Below, in pieces: positions 17,437 through 27,037 of a stretch of DNA of 64,000 bases (within the stretch, counting starts at the first letter, position 1; each line of letters begins with the position of its first letter). The stretch is from JACMLD01 sp044227095. GTDB lineage: Bacteria; Bacteroidota; Bacteroidia; Chitinophagales; Chitinophagaceae. The notes under the pieces are model-generated. The model did not search any database, was not told the origin of the DNA, and saw only the letters and a program-made list of their open reading frames with translations. A program made the position numbers and the translations under genes. The DNA is taken from NCBI GenBank assembly GCA_044227095.1, contig JBGAFV010000001.1, positions 3,596,001 through 3,660,000 of the forward strand, in the 5' to 3' direction.

Positions 17437-18489
17437 ATGATGATAAATCTCAGGAACCCAGTAATGTTCTCCGTTAGTCTCCTTACAATTATTATTCTTG
17501 CATCCTGCAACGAAAGCCAGACAAACAGAACTATCGACGCAACACAGGTCAAGGATTCAACGGTTGTGACAAATAAAACACTTTCACTTACGGCCACTAT
17601 TACACTTCCAAATGTTAAAGGTGGCTTTGACCTTATGGCAATTGATACAGCCAGCCGGCGCTTGTTTTTGGCTGCTGAAGATAACCATACGGTGGAGGTA
17701 ATTGATATAAAGAATAACAAGACAATTACAAGTCTTCCGGGATTTAATGAACCTAAATGGATTGTGTTTCGTCCGGAATCAAACAGGCTGTATGTTGCTA
17801 CAGGAGGCGATGGAAAAGTTACTGTGCTGGATGCAACAACTTACAAATCCATCAAATCTTTTTCCTTTAAAGAAAAATGCAATAACCTTCGTTTTGATGC
17901 TGAGCTGCAACAACTCTATGTGGGTGTGGGAAATACCTTTGGCGCTATCGGTATCATTGATGTAAAGCAGGATAAAATAATAAATGAAATTCCTCTTGCT
18001 GATTTTCCCAAACAATTCGAACTGGATGGCAAAAATATTTACGTAAATGTTCCATCAAAAAACAGCATCCAGGTTATAAACCGTATTGCAAAGAAAGTAG
18101 TCGCAAACTGGCCGGTAATAGAATCAACAGAGAATGTGCCGATGGCATTAGACAAATTGCATCACCGGCTTTTTGTGGCCTGCGAGCCGGGAAAATTGAT
18201 TGTCTATGATACTGAAGCCGGGAAATCAGTTGCTAATCTCTCCATCAGTAAAAATGCAGATGGTATTTACCTGGATGCAAAACGTTCCCTGATTTACATT
18301 TCCTGCGGCGAAGGATTTATTGAAGTGATTCAGCAAAAGGATGCAGATAACTATTTGTCTGTTGATAAAATTGAAACGGTAAAAGGTGCAGGCACTTCTT
18401 TGTTTTCAACTGCTTTCAATCAACTGTTTTTGGCGGTACCCCAAACTGAAAGCAACCCAGCCGAATTGAGGGTGTATACGGCTAACTAA
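17437..18489 (+). CDS. YncE-family beta-propeller lipoprotein
   Basis: From ATG 17437 the protein has 350 residues and begins with a lipoprotein signal (LLTIIILASC, Cys near 22), so it is membrane-anchored. Propeller repeats follow (RRLFLAAEDNHTVEVIDIKN, SNRLYVATGGDGKVTVLDAT, KRSLIYISCGEGFIEVI). An upstream in-frame TTG at 17407 is less likely because it overlaps the promoter box. It is paralogous in fold to the preceding protein but divergent. Placement before the TolC/MFP/RND genes suggests an accessory envelope role. Confidence 0.85.
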   Translation: MMINLRNPVMFSVSLLTIIILASCNESQTNRTIDATQVKDSTVVTNKTLSLTATITLPNVKGGFDLMAIDTASRRLFLAAEDNHTVEVIDIKNNKTITSLPGFNEPKWIVFRPESNRLYVATGGDGKVTVLDATTYKSIKSFSFKEKCNNLRFDAELQQLYVGVGNTFGAIGIIDVKQDKIINEIPLADFPKQFELDGKNIYVNVPSKNSIQVINRIAKKVVANWPVIESTENVPMALDKLHHRLFVACEPGKLIVYDTEAGKSVANLSISKNADGIYLDAKRSLIYISCGEGFIEVIQQKDADNYLSVDKIETVKGAGTSLFSTAFNQLFLAVPQTESNPAELRVYTAN

Positions 18490-18535
18490 CACAATTGATA
18501 CAAAGCATTATTGCTTCCATTTAAGGTATATAAAC

Positions 18536-19819
18536 ATGGTTAAGAAACTGATCCTATTTTCATCAATGCTTATTTGTTCTGTTGCAGTCAGGGCACAGTA
18601 TGACTTGCAAACCTATATCCAGGCCGCAAAAGACAACAGTCCGCTAATTAAAGACAATATAAATCAAAGCGAAGCAACCAGGATTGAAGTTGAACGCTTA
18701 AAGGCGTTGTATACCAAACCGCAGGTGGGTATTACGGGGAACTTTTTATTTGCACCTGTTGTATCACAGGATAACGGCAAAACCTCATTGCTCCTGAACC
18801 CGGAAAATCCAAATAAGTATTTTGGGCAGGAAACCGGTTTAACAAACGGCGGTTTATACCAGGCCCTGGTTGGTGTGAATCAGCCTTTATTCATGCAATC
18901 TAAATTTAAAGTAATTGCCGATGAAGCTATGATTAGCACAAAAGTAAATGACAACAATATTCGCCTTACTAATTTTGAACTGGAAAAAATTATAACCGAC
19001 CAATACCTGCTTTGCCTGCAGGACCTCAACAGAATAAAGTTCCTGAATAAATACATTACTCTTTTAAATGAACAAAAAGACCTGGTGACAAAATTGGTCA
19101 ACGGTAGTGTGTTTAAATTATCTGATGTAACCCTGCTGAATATTGAAATACAATCGCAGTTAATTACGCTTCAAACTATACAGGCTTCGTATAAAAAGAA
19201 TCTGATGGACATGAACACGATTGCCGGTATTACGGATACTACATATCATGAACTTAATTTCACAACGCTTCAGCTATCCGCAGCAAATAACACTTCGTTA
19301 TTTATTCAACAATATTCGCTTGATAGTTCAATATTAATTGCACAACAAAAGGTATTCGAACTTCGGTACAAACCTCAATGGAATGTATTTGCCAATGGAG
19401 GTCTGAATGCTTCCTACATTTCAACACTGCCCCGACGCATAGGCGTTACCGCAGGCATCACTTATACAAAAACATTATTTGACGGTCGCCAAAAAGAAAT
19501 CAATCAAAGAAGAACCGCTACCTTATTAAAGACATCACAGGCGTATAAAGATAATTTCATTAATCAAAATGCTACAAGAAGAAATAATCTTTTAGAACAA
19601 ATAAAAGCGATTGATCAAAGAAGCAACTTAACTGAGGCGCAGGTAAAAGAGTACGATAAATTACTGGGCTACTATAAACAGGAATTAATCAGAGGTCAGT
19701 TATCAGTGATTAACTATGTTAATACCATTAAAAGTGCCATCGCACTGGAAAATGAATTTATCACCATGCAAACCAACCGCCAGTTACTGATTAATACCTA
19801 CAACTACTGGAATCATTAA
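18536..19819 (+). CDS. TolC-family outer membrane efflux protein
   Basis: The 427-residue protein has a signal peptide (ends VAVRAQ near 20) and two TolC/OEP helical repeats: YDLQTYIQAAKDNSPLIKDN at the start of the first, and FELRYKPQWNVFANGGLNAS with TRRNNLLEQIKAIDQRSN in the second. It should form the trimeric outer-membrane exit duct for the pump encoded by the next two genes (7 nt and further). It lacks a lipobox. Confidence 0.9.
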   Translation: MVKKLILFSSMLICSVAVRAQYDLQTYIQAAKDNSPLIKDNINQSEATRIEVERLKALYTKPQVGITGNFLFAPVVSQDNGKTSLLLNPENPNKYFGQETGLTNGGLYQALVGVNQPLFMQSKFKVIADEAMISTKVNDNNIRLTNFELEKIITDQYLLCLQDLNRIKFLNKYITLLNEQKDLVTKLVNGSVFKLSDVTLLNIEIQSQLITLQTIQASYKKNLMDMNTIAGITDTTYHELNFTTLQLSAANNTSLFIQQYSLDSSILIAQQKVFELRYKPQWNVFANGGLNASYISTLPRRIGVTAGITYTKTLFDGRQKEINQRRTATLLKTSQAYKDNFINQNATRRNNLLEQIKAIDQRSNLTEAQVKEYDKLLGYYKQELIRGQLSVINYVNTIKSAIALENEFITMQTNRQLLINTYNYWNH

Positions 19820-19825
19820 TAAATT

Positions 19826-20761
19826 ATGAAGCAGATGAACGCTCACATTGCAAAATACTTTTCCGGTCTTGCTGTTTGTTTACTGGCTATTTCATGCCAC
19901 AATAAAACGGAAGAAACGGAGCCGGAAATTAAACCGGTAGCACAGGTTAAAATCACCAATGTGTCTTATAAAAACATGGAAGAACAGGTAACGCTTACGG
20001 CTACATCTGTCTACCTGCAACGCAGCCAGGTAACAGCTCCCGTGGCCGGTTATATTACTCATGTGTATGTTAAGTATGGAGATGCAGTCAGCAAAGGGCA
20101 AACGTTGTATGATATTGAGACCAAAGAAAGAACTGCATTAGGAAACAACGCCATCAATGAAGACAGTACGTTAAAAAACTTCGGCAAGATTACCATTAAA
20201 GCGCCTTCCGACGGTATCATTACAACCATTGACAGGCAAAAAACCGGTGAGTATATTATGGAAGGAAATCCCTTTTGTACCATTACACAAAGCGGCGATT
20301 TAGCATTTCAACTGAATGTGCCTTTTGAGTATCACTCCTTGGTTGAACATAGCAGTTACTGCACATTAGTGTTGCCTGATAAATCTCAAATTCAGGCGAG
20401 AATAGTTAAAGCATTGAGTTCATTAAATACCACGGCGCAAACACAGATATATCTATTAAAGCCGACCAGGAACGTTTTTCTGCCTGAAGGATTGGTGGCC
20501 TCCGTTTTATTAACCACCAGCAGTAAACCCAATGCACAGGTGCTGCCAAAGGAAGCCATATTGAGTGATGAACTGATGAAGAACTTTTGGGTGATGAAAT
20601 TATTGAATGATACCACGGCAATAAAGCTGGATGTTAAAGTGGGAATAAAGAACACCCATGAAGTGGAAATATTGTCTCCGCAATTGACTCTCGCAGACAG
20701 GGTTTTGTCTGAAGGTAATTATGGATTGGCTGATACTGCATCGGTAAAAATTATTAAATAG
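19826..20761 (+). CDS. RND efflux periplasmic adaptor (membrane fusion) lipoprotein
   Basis: The 311-residue protein has a lipobox (LLAISC, Cys near 24). The barrel-sandwich/lipoyl half-motifs RSQVTAPVAGYITHVYVKYGDAVSKGQTLYDI appear near residues 68-100 and ITIKAPSDGIITTI near 130-143. A beta-barrel domain and membrane-proximal part follow. The helical hairpin is very short (about 25 residues between half-motifs), typical of compact Bacteroidota adaptors. It bridges the RND transporter and TolC duct. It lies 8 nt before the RND gene. Confidence 0.9.
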   Translation: MKQMNAHIAKYFSGLAVCLLAISCHNKTEETEPEIKPVAQVKITNVSYKNMEEQVTLTATSVYLQRSQVTAPVAGYITHVYVKYGDAVSKGQTLYDIETKERTALGNNAINEDSTLKNFGKITIKAPSDGIITTIDRQKTGEYIMEGNPFCTITQSGDLAFQLNVPFEYHSLVEHSSYCTLVLPDKSQIQARIVKALSSLNTTAQTQIYLLKPTRNVFLPEGLVASVLLTTSSKPNAQVLPKEAILSDELMKNFWVMKLLNDTTAIKLDVKVGIKNTHEVEILSPQLTLADRVLSEGNYGLADTASVKIIK

Positions 20762-20769
20762 AAAATGAA

Positions 20770-23700
20770 ATGAGGCGTAAAAATTATTTTCAGCTTTTCT
20801 CCAAGCCCATCATTTTTATTGCAATGGTGCTGGTGGCAACGGGTATATTTTCTTATACCCGAATGCAAACCGCTTTGTTCCCGGAGGTTACTTTTCCGAA
20901 AATATCCCTGATTGTAGATAATGGCCAGCAGCCCATCGACAGGATGATGATCACTGTCACCAAGCCCCTGGAAAGTGCAGTGAAAAGAGTGAAAGGGGTA
21001 ACCTCAGTGAAGACCAATACCAGCAGGGGCAGTTGCGAAATAGCAGTTTATTTTAACTGGGATATTGATATCTATACCGCCAAAACACAAATAGAAAGTC
21101 GAATCAACGAAATTAAAAATATGCTTCCTCCTGGCGTAACAATTTCCACGGAAGCCATGAACCAATCACTTTTTCCAGTTTATGGTTATACATTAGAAAG
21201 TAAATCGAGAGGGTTGATTGCATTAAAAGATAATGCTAATTTATTAGCAAGGCCATTGTTTTCGCAAGTAGAGGGTGTCTCCAATGTGGTGGTAAGAGGC
21301 GGTAAAGTGAAAGAATATGTAGTTATTCCTGATCCGGTAAAAATGTCTTCACTGGGTATTACACCGAATACTTTAATCACCGTTTTTAATAACACCAACT
21401 TTGTAGAATCGAACGGAAATCTTGCAGATTTCAGAAGGGTGTATTTAACACTTACCGAAACAAGGGTAAACGATATTGAAGCCTTGAAAGAAGTGATTAT
21501 TAAGAATGATGGCAACCGCATTATTAAGCTTAGAGATATAGCTTCTGTTGAGTTACAGGAACAGCAGGAAATGGTTATTGTAAATGCTAATGGTAATGAT
21601 GCAGTGCTGATTGACTTAGTAAAACAACAAGGAGTAAACCTGATAGACTTTGCCAACAATGTAAAAGCAAAGGCGGAAGAAGTAAAAAAAATATTACCTC
21701 CCGGAATTGAATTAAAACCTTATTATGACCAGTCAGCCTTTGTAGGTGACAGCATCAAAAGTGTATCCAAAACAATTTATGAGGGACTGCTGCTGGCCAT
21801 ATTGGTAATGATTCTTTTTCTCCGTTCATGGAGGGCAAGCCTGGTGGTATTATTAACTATTCCTGTAACCATTGCCTTTTCCATTTTGCTGTTATATGCT
21901 TTTGGTCTGACGATAAATATCATGTCACTAGGTGGGATAGCCGCAGCAATTGGATTGATCATTGACGATGCCATTGTAATTATAGAACAGATATATCGTA
22001 CCCACGAAGAGCATCCAGAAAAAGATAATTATACTATTGTTAAAGAGGCTATCAAAGATTTATTCCCGGCAATGATTGGTTCCTCTTTATCTACCATCGT
22101 CATCTTTATCCCATTTAGAATGATGAGTGGATTGGCAGGAAGTTTCTTTAGAGAACTATCTGACACGATGCAGATAGTCTTGGTATGTTCTTTTTTAGTG
22201 ACATGGTTTGTATTGCCCGTCTTGCATCTGGCGATCGGATTTAAGCATTCAAAAAAACAAAAAAAGCCTCCTGTCAAAGATGCCCACAAATTAAAATGGC
22301 TGACCTGGTTTTTTAATAAGCCGGTTTTTGCAATTGCATTTGTTTTAATACTTGCAGGAGGTGCTTATTTTGCTGCCGATAAATTAGAAACTGGCTTCCT
22401 GCCAGATTTGGATGAAGGTACCATCGTGCTGGATTATTATTCTCCCAGTGGAACATCACTGGAAGAAACTGATAGAATGTTGAGGGAAGTGGAACAAATA
22501 CTAACACACCATCCTGAAGTAGAAACCTATAGCCGCAGAACGGGAATGGGTATGGGATTTAAAACAAGAACGCAGAATTATGGGGATTATTCTATTCAAT
22601 TAAAGAAAAGCAGGACGCATAAAACGGTTGATGTTATTGATGATTTACGCAAAAGCATAGAAGCTACACAACCCTCTTTACATATTTCTTTCGGTCAGCG
22701 GATCTCTGATTTACTGGGAGATTTAATGAGCACACCCAGCCCGATTGAAATTAAAATATTCGGCGATAATCAACAGAAACTGGAAGCGCTGGCACACCAG
22801 GCAGAGGATATATTAAGTAAGACAGATGGTATTGCAGATATTGAAAACGGGTTGGTGTTGGCTGGCCCATCAATGGTATTCAATCCCAATGTAGAAAAGC
22901 TGGCACAGTTCAATATTACATTGACTGATTTTCAAACGCAGTTAACAGCGTATACAGGTGGTATTCCCCTGGGAATAAATGCCAACGGCCCTGTGCTAAA
23001 CCCGGCGCAACTGGCAATGGCCGGAGGTGTGCAGGTAGGTACTATACAAGACGGGGAACAAATGCGAAGGATACTGATGCGCTTTACCAATTTTAAAGAC
23101 AACAGCTTAGATAAAATAAAAAAGGAACTCATCTTTTTACCAGACGGAACAACCAAACCAATTTCCTTTTTCTGCGATGTGCAGGTAATAACCGGGGAGA
23201 CAGAATTAAAACGGGAAGATTTAAAATCGAATGTGGTATTAACGGCAAGATTAAATAACCGTGACCTGGGAAGTACGATTAAAGAAATTCAGCAAAAGTT
23301 TGCAAAAGATTTGCCTCTGCCGCAAGGTTATACCATTGCTTATGGTGGGGCCTATTCTGAGCAGCAATCTTCTTTTAAAGAACTACTGTTGATTTTACTC
23401 ACCGCATCTTTATTGGTATTTGCGGTATTGCTGTTTTTATTTAGGAACTGGATGATGTCTATTTTGATTTTATTCATTTCTGTTCTGGGTATAGCCGGTT
23501 GCATATTGGGTTTATACTTTACGGGCATTCCGCTGAATGTGGGCAGCTACACTGGTATCATCATGATAGTGGGTATTATAGCGGAGAATGCCATCTTTAC
23601 CGTCAACCAGTTTTTTGCCAACCTTAAAGCAGGAGGCAATGTAGATGATTCCATCAAATATGCAATAGCCCTGCGTATTCGTCCTAAATTAATGACAGCG

Positions 23701-23871
23701 ATTGGAGCTATCCTTGCATTGATGCCGTTGGCGTTGGGTATAGGTTTAGGTGCTCAGATGCAACAGCCATTGGCTATTGCAGTTATCGGCGGTTTTGTGG
23801 CTGGCATTCCATTGCTGTTGTTTGTATTTCCAAGTTTTATAAGACTGATTTATTCTGCCAAAAAGAACTAA
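20770..23871 (+). CDS. RND-family efflux transporter (AcrB/CzcA superfamily)
   Basis: The 1033-residue inner-membrane protein has the RND layout: TM1 near 13-30, a large periplasmic loop, TM2-TM6 near 335-490, a second TM near 525, a second periplasmic loop and TM8-12 near 860-1025. The proton-relay acids are present in AAIGLIIDDAIVIIEQI (TM4), and TM10-11 carries GIIAENAIFTVNQF. Substrate is not evident; it is intermediate between the CzcA and HAE types and could export metals or hydrophobic compounds. It completes a tripartite pump with the two upstream genes, probably controlled by the RR/HK pair. Confidence 0.93.
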   Translation: MRRKNYFQLFSKPIIFIAMVLVATGIFSYTRMQTALFPEVTFPKISLIVDNGQQPIDRMMITVTKPLESAVKRVKGVTSVKTNTSRGSCEIAVYFNWDIDIYTAKTQIESRINEIKNMLPPGVTISTEAMNQSLFPVYGYTLESKSRGLIALKDNANLLARPLFSQVEGVSNVVVRGGKVKEYVVIPDPVKMSSLGITPNTLITVFNNTNFVESNGNLADFRRVYLTLTETRVNDIEALKEVIIKNDGNRIIKLRDIASVELQEQQEMVIVNANGNDAVLIDLVKQQGVNLIDFANNVKAKAEEVKKILPPGIELKPYYDQSAFVGDSIKSVSKTIYEGLLLAILVMILFLRSWRASLVVLLTIPVTIAFSILLLYAFGLTINIMSLGGIAAAIGLIIDDAIVIIEQIYRTHEEHPEKDNYTIVKEAIKDLFPAMIGSSLSTIVIFIPFRMMSGLAGSFFRELSDTMQIVLVCSFLVTWFVLPVLHLAIGFKHSKKQKKPPVKDAHKLKWLTWFFNKPVFAIAFVLILAGGAYFAADKLETGFLPDLDEGTIVLDYYSPSGTSLEETDRMLREVEQILTHHPEVETYSRRTGMGMGFKTRTQNYGDYSIQLKKSRTHKTVDVIDDLRKSIEATQPSLHISFGQRISDLLGDLMSTPSPIEIKIFGDNQQKLEALAHQAEDILSKTDGIADIENGLVLAGPSMVFNPNVEKLAQFNITLTDFQTQLTAYTGGIPLGINANGPVLNPAQLAMAGGVQVGTIQDGEQMRRILMRFTNFKDNSLDKIKKELIFLPDGTTKPISFFCDVQVITGETELKREDLKSNVVLTARLNNRDLGSTIKEIQQKFAKDLPLPQGYTIAYGGAYSEQQSSFKELLLILLTASLLVFAVLLFLFRNWMMSILILFISVLGIAGCILGLYFTGIPLNVGSYTGIIMIVGIIAENAIFTVNQFFANLKAGGNVDDSIKYAIALRIRPKLMTAIGAILALMPLALGIGLGAQMQQPLAIAVIGGFVAGIPLLLFVFPSFIRLIYSAKKN

Positions 23872-23879
23872 AGTAAATA

Positions 23880-24578
23880 ATGAAAAACCGCCTCTTCAAA
23901 CTTTGTATCGTCATTCTGTGTTGCTCAACTTTTATTACTGAAATAGAGGCGCAAAAGGCAGACAGTATTTATCAACTGAAACCATTGCGTTTCACCCGTA
24001 AGCAACTCTTTGTTCCTTCAATATTAATACTTGCTGGCATTGGAGCAAATGGAAATGGCAAAGGAGATATAAAAAATGAGTTTGTAGAAGAACGAAACGA
24101 AATTATTCCAAAGTTCAAGACTAAGTTAGATAACTACTTACAGTTTTCGCCGCTTGTATTAACCTACGGTTTTGAAGCCATCGGCATGAAACCTAAAACA
24201 GATATTTTAAACAGGTCGGTTATTTTATTAAAAAGCGAATTGCTGATGATGGCTACAGTCACGGTCTTAAAAAACGCTTCGCATGTTTTACGGCCTGACA
24301 GTAGTGCTTACACTTCCTTTCCGTCAGGACATACGGCCCAGGCATTCGCTGCCGCTGCACTGCTATCTGAAGAATATGGTTACAGATACAAATGGGTGCC
24401 TTATCTCTCTTACGGGTTAGCATCTACCGTAGGCGTATTAAGGATGGCCAATAACAAACACTATTTGAGCGATGTGCTGGTAGCAGCAGGCATAGGAATA
24501 TTATCAACAAAGGCTGCTTACTGGACACACCAGTATAAATGGGGTAAGAAAAAAGAAAAATTACAACCAGTTTTATAA
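23880..24578 (+). CDS. PAP2-family phosphatase (lipid phosphatase-like), exported
   Basis: The 232-residue protein has an N-terminal signal/anchor ending near IEAQK. All three PAP2 motifs are visible: K-x6-RP in KNASHVLRPDSS (near 137), PSGHTAQAF (near 149) and R-x5-H-x3-D in LRMANNKHYLSDV (near 191). These enzymes dephosphorylate lipid phosphates such as undecaprenyl pyrophosphate or phosphatidic acid at the periplasmic face. It starts 8 nt after the RND stop, suggesting one operon. Confidence 0.88.
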   Translation: MKNRLFKLCIVILCCSTFITEIEAQKADSIYQLKPLRFTRKQLFVPSILILAGIGANGNGKGDIKNEFVEERNEIIPKFKTKLDNYLQFSPLVLTYGFEAIGMKPKTDILNRSVILLKSELLMMATVTVLKNASHVLRPDSSAYTSFPSGHTAQAFAAAALLSEEYGYRYKWVPYLSYGLASTVGVLRMANNKHYLSDVLVAAGIGILSTKAAYWTHQYKWGKKKEKLQPVL

Positions 24579-24642
24579 ACCCTTTATTCTAAATACGTAC
24601 AAGTGAAATTGAATAAATATTCAATTAATACTTCAGTTAATT

Positions 24643-25245
24643 ATGGAAACATTGTTTCACAATATCAACCTTAGATTATTAGAGTGTTTTATCAACTTGC
24701 AAAGCTGGGATATTGAGTTATTACGGTATATAAATCTTTCCCGTTTGACAGTATTGGATCGCTTTTTTATCATCATTACTAACACAGCAGCTTTCATCGC
24801 TTATGGTTTTCCGCTCTGTTTATTAATCATTGGCCTGCTAAAAAATATGCAAATGCTGAAAAGAAATGCGCTGTACATTTTGTCTTCTGTGGTAGTGGCA
24901 CAAATATTTACTGAAACCCTTAAATACACTGTTGATAGAAAAAGACCGTTTTTAACTCACTCTTTTATAATAAGGGTAACAGAAGCCCAAACGCCATCCT
25001 TTCCTTCTGGCCATACAACAGATGCATTTGCCATGGTGATTGCCCTGTGCTTAATTTATCGCCGATGGTATATCATTATACCGGCTTATTTATGGGCTTG
25101 TGCAGTTGGGTATTCAAGAATGGATTTAGGGGTTCATTATCCATCAGATATTATTGGAGCCATACTTGTTGCTCTCATGACAGGAGTTGTGCTTAGGATG
25201 TTTTATAATAAATTACTAGAAGGTAAATCTGTTCAACGACTTTAA
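24643..25245 (+). CDS. PAP2-family membrane phosphatase
   Basis: The 200-residue integral membrane protein has about five helices. PAP2 motifs are present: KYTVDRKRPF (K-x6-RP), PSGHTTDAF and YSRMDLGVHYPSDII. It has no signal peptide and resembles the BcrC/PgpB type (undecaprenyl-pyrophosphate or phosphatidylglycerol-phosphate phosphatase). Two PAP2 genes beside an efflux pump suggest envelope-lipid maintenance under the same stress; this is inference. Confidence 0.88.
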   Translation: METLFHNINLRLLECFINLQSWDIELLRYINLSRLTVLDRFFIIITNTAAFIAYGFPLCLLIIGLLKNMQMLKRNALYILSSVVVAQIFTETLKYTVDRKRPFLTHSFIIRVTEAQTPSFPSGHTTDAFAMVIALCLIYRRWYIIIPAYLWACAVGYSRMDLGVHYPSDIIGAILVALMTGVVLRMFYNKLLEGKSVQRL

Positions 25246-25271
25246 TTTTAAATACTTTAAACTTTCAACCT

Positions 25272-25685
25272 ATGTGGTGGATCTACGCTTTACTTTCAGC
25301 TTTGTTTGCTTCGCTAACAGCCATCTTCGCTAAGATTGGTATTACAGGTGTAAACTCTAACCTGGCAACTGCCATAAGAACCATTATCATTTTAATGGTA
25401 GCCTGGGGTATTGTTTTAGCAAGGGGCGAAACAAAAGGAATTGCAACCCTGTCAAAACAAAACCTCATCTTCCTGGTCATCTCTGGCATTGCTACCGGCT
25501 TGTCATGGATATTTTATTTTAAGGCATTGCAGATTGGTAAGGTATCGCAGGTGGCACCGGTTGACAAATTGAGCGTTGCACTAACAATAGTTTTATCTGT
25601 CATTTTTTTAGGTGAAGCGCTGACTATCAAAACTGCTATTGGTGCAGTGTTAATAGTAGCAGGTACAATTGTATTGATTTTCTAA
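25272..25685 (+). CDS. EamA/DMT-family single-domain transporter
   Basis: The 137-residue protein has about five membrane helices and one EamA unit: MWWIYALLSALFASLTAIFAKIG at the start, SGIATGLSWIFYFKALQIGKVSQVAPVDKL in the middle and GEALTIKTAIGAVLIVAGT at the end. At half the length of ordinary DMT permeases it must dimerise. Substrate unknown. It lies 26 nt after the PAP2 gene in the same direction. Confidence 0.88.
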   Translation: MWWIYALLSALFASLTAIFAKIGITGVNSNLATAIRTIIILMVAWGIVLARGETKGIATLSKQNLIFLVISGIATGLSWIFYFKALQIGKVSQVAPVDKLSVALTIVLSVIFLGEALTIKTAIGAVLIVAGTIVLIF

Positions 25686-25901
25686 AACTTCAATCCGGAA
25701 AACCTAACATTTGAATTGGTATAAACTGATGACGCTGAATGGGAAGGAACCACGACAACTGAAGACACTGAATTTTGAAATTTAGTTGTTAAGCATAACT
25801 ATTACTTAAAATGAAGACAAGCAGCAACCAGCTACCTTGCTCTATTGAATAAATAAGGCCGAAAAACAGCACACTATCTTAAACAATAATAAACACGAAA
25901 A

Positions 25902-27002
25902 ATGATAAACAAAGGAAAGTATTTAAGGATACTACTGATTATGTTTGCTGCATTGCCATATATCGGTAAAGCACAAACAAAGCAGTCTGAAAATATTGTG
26001 GTGATAACACTGGATGGTTTTCGCTGGAGAGAGATTTTTTCCGGAGCAGACAGTTTGCTCACTTTCGACACAACCGCCAAATACAATACGGAGTATGTTC
26101 AGCAGAAGTTTTGGGCATCATCGCCAAGTGAAAGAAGAAAGAAATTAATGCCTTTTTTATGGACCAAAATGGCCGCAAAAGGTGTTTTGTTAGGCAACAG
26201 AACCTATGGCAACAATGTAGATAACGCCAACCGTTACCGTTTCTCTTATCCTGGTTACAATGAGATTTTTACAGGCTATCCAGACACGTTAGTGAACTCA
26301 AATGATAAAATTCCCAATCACAATGAAAATGTATTTGAATTCCTGAATAAACTACCAGCCTTTAAAGGAAAGACTGCGGTGTTTGGTTCATGGGATGTAT
26401 TTGCTTCCATTTTTAACGAAAGCAGAAGTGGCTTTTTGGTAAACGATGGTTTTAGGGATGTGCCGGGAACACTGAACGAAAAGCAAAAACTATTCAATCA
26501 GCAGCAGCATGAAATGCCCGACTTGTTTCATGGTGGCGAAAGGCTGGATGTGGCCACTTTTTATATGGGCCTCGAATACATGAAAGTGAATAAACCAAGG
26601 TTAATGCATTTTGGCTTTGGCGATACCGATGAATTTGCTCATGGAGGTAAGTATGATTATTATCTTGATGCAGCAAATAAGGCAGATGCATGGATCAAAC
26701 AAATTTGGGAGTACATACAAGCCACGCCGCAATATAAAAACAAGACGACGCTGATCATCACAACCGACCATGGCAGAGGGCTTGCAACAGGTGGCAAATG
26801 GCGTGACCATGGCAGCGATGTAGTTGCAGCCAACGAAATATGGATGGCGGCAATAGGCCCGTCAATACAACCCGTTGGAGAAAGCAAAACTGGCGCACAG
26901 TATTACCAGGGCCAGATAGCCGCTACCATTGCCGCATTTGTAGGAAAGGAATTTAAAGCTAACCACCCTGTTTTACCCGCCTTGCAATTATCCGGTAAAT
27001 AA
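25902..27002 (+). CDS. Alkaline-phosphatase-superfamily hydrolase, periplasmic
   Basis: The 366-residue protein has a signal peptide (cleavage near IGKAQ, residue 24). The metal-dependent phosphatase/sulfatase core is visible: VVITLDGFRWREIFSG (first metal Asp), GDTDEFAHGGKYDYY (D..D..H), TLIITTDHGRG (DH) and WRDHGSD (His). This fits nucleotide pyrophosphatase/phosphodiesterase-like or phosphoglyceromutase-like members of the alkaline phosphatase clan. The exact substrate is not readable. A 216-nt gap separates it from EamA, so it may have its own promoter. Confidence 0.8.
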   Translation: MINKGKYLRILLIMFAALPYIGKAQTKQSENIVVITLDGFRWREIFSGADSLLTFDTTAKYNTEYVQQKFWASSPSERRKKLMPFLWTKMAAKGVLLGNRTYGNNVDNANRYRFSYPGYNEIFTGYPDTLVNSNDKIPNHNENVFEFLNKLPAFKGKTAVFGSWDVFASIFNESRSGFLVNDGFRDVPGTLNEKQKLFNQQQHEMPDLFHGGERLDVATFYMGLEYMKVNKPRLMHFGFGDTDEFAHGGKYDYYLDAANKADAWIKQIWEYIQATPQYKNKTTLIITTDHGRGLATGGKWRDHGSDVVAANEIWMAAIGPSIQPVGESKTGAQYYQGQIAATIAAFVGKEFKANHPVLPALQLSGK

Positions 27003-27037
27003 GCATTTTTGGGTTATCATTCTTTCAAATTTATTGA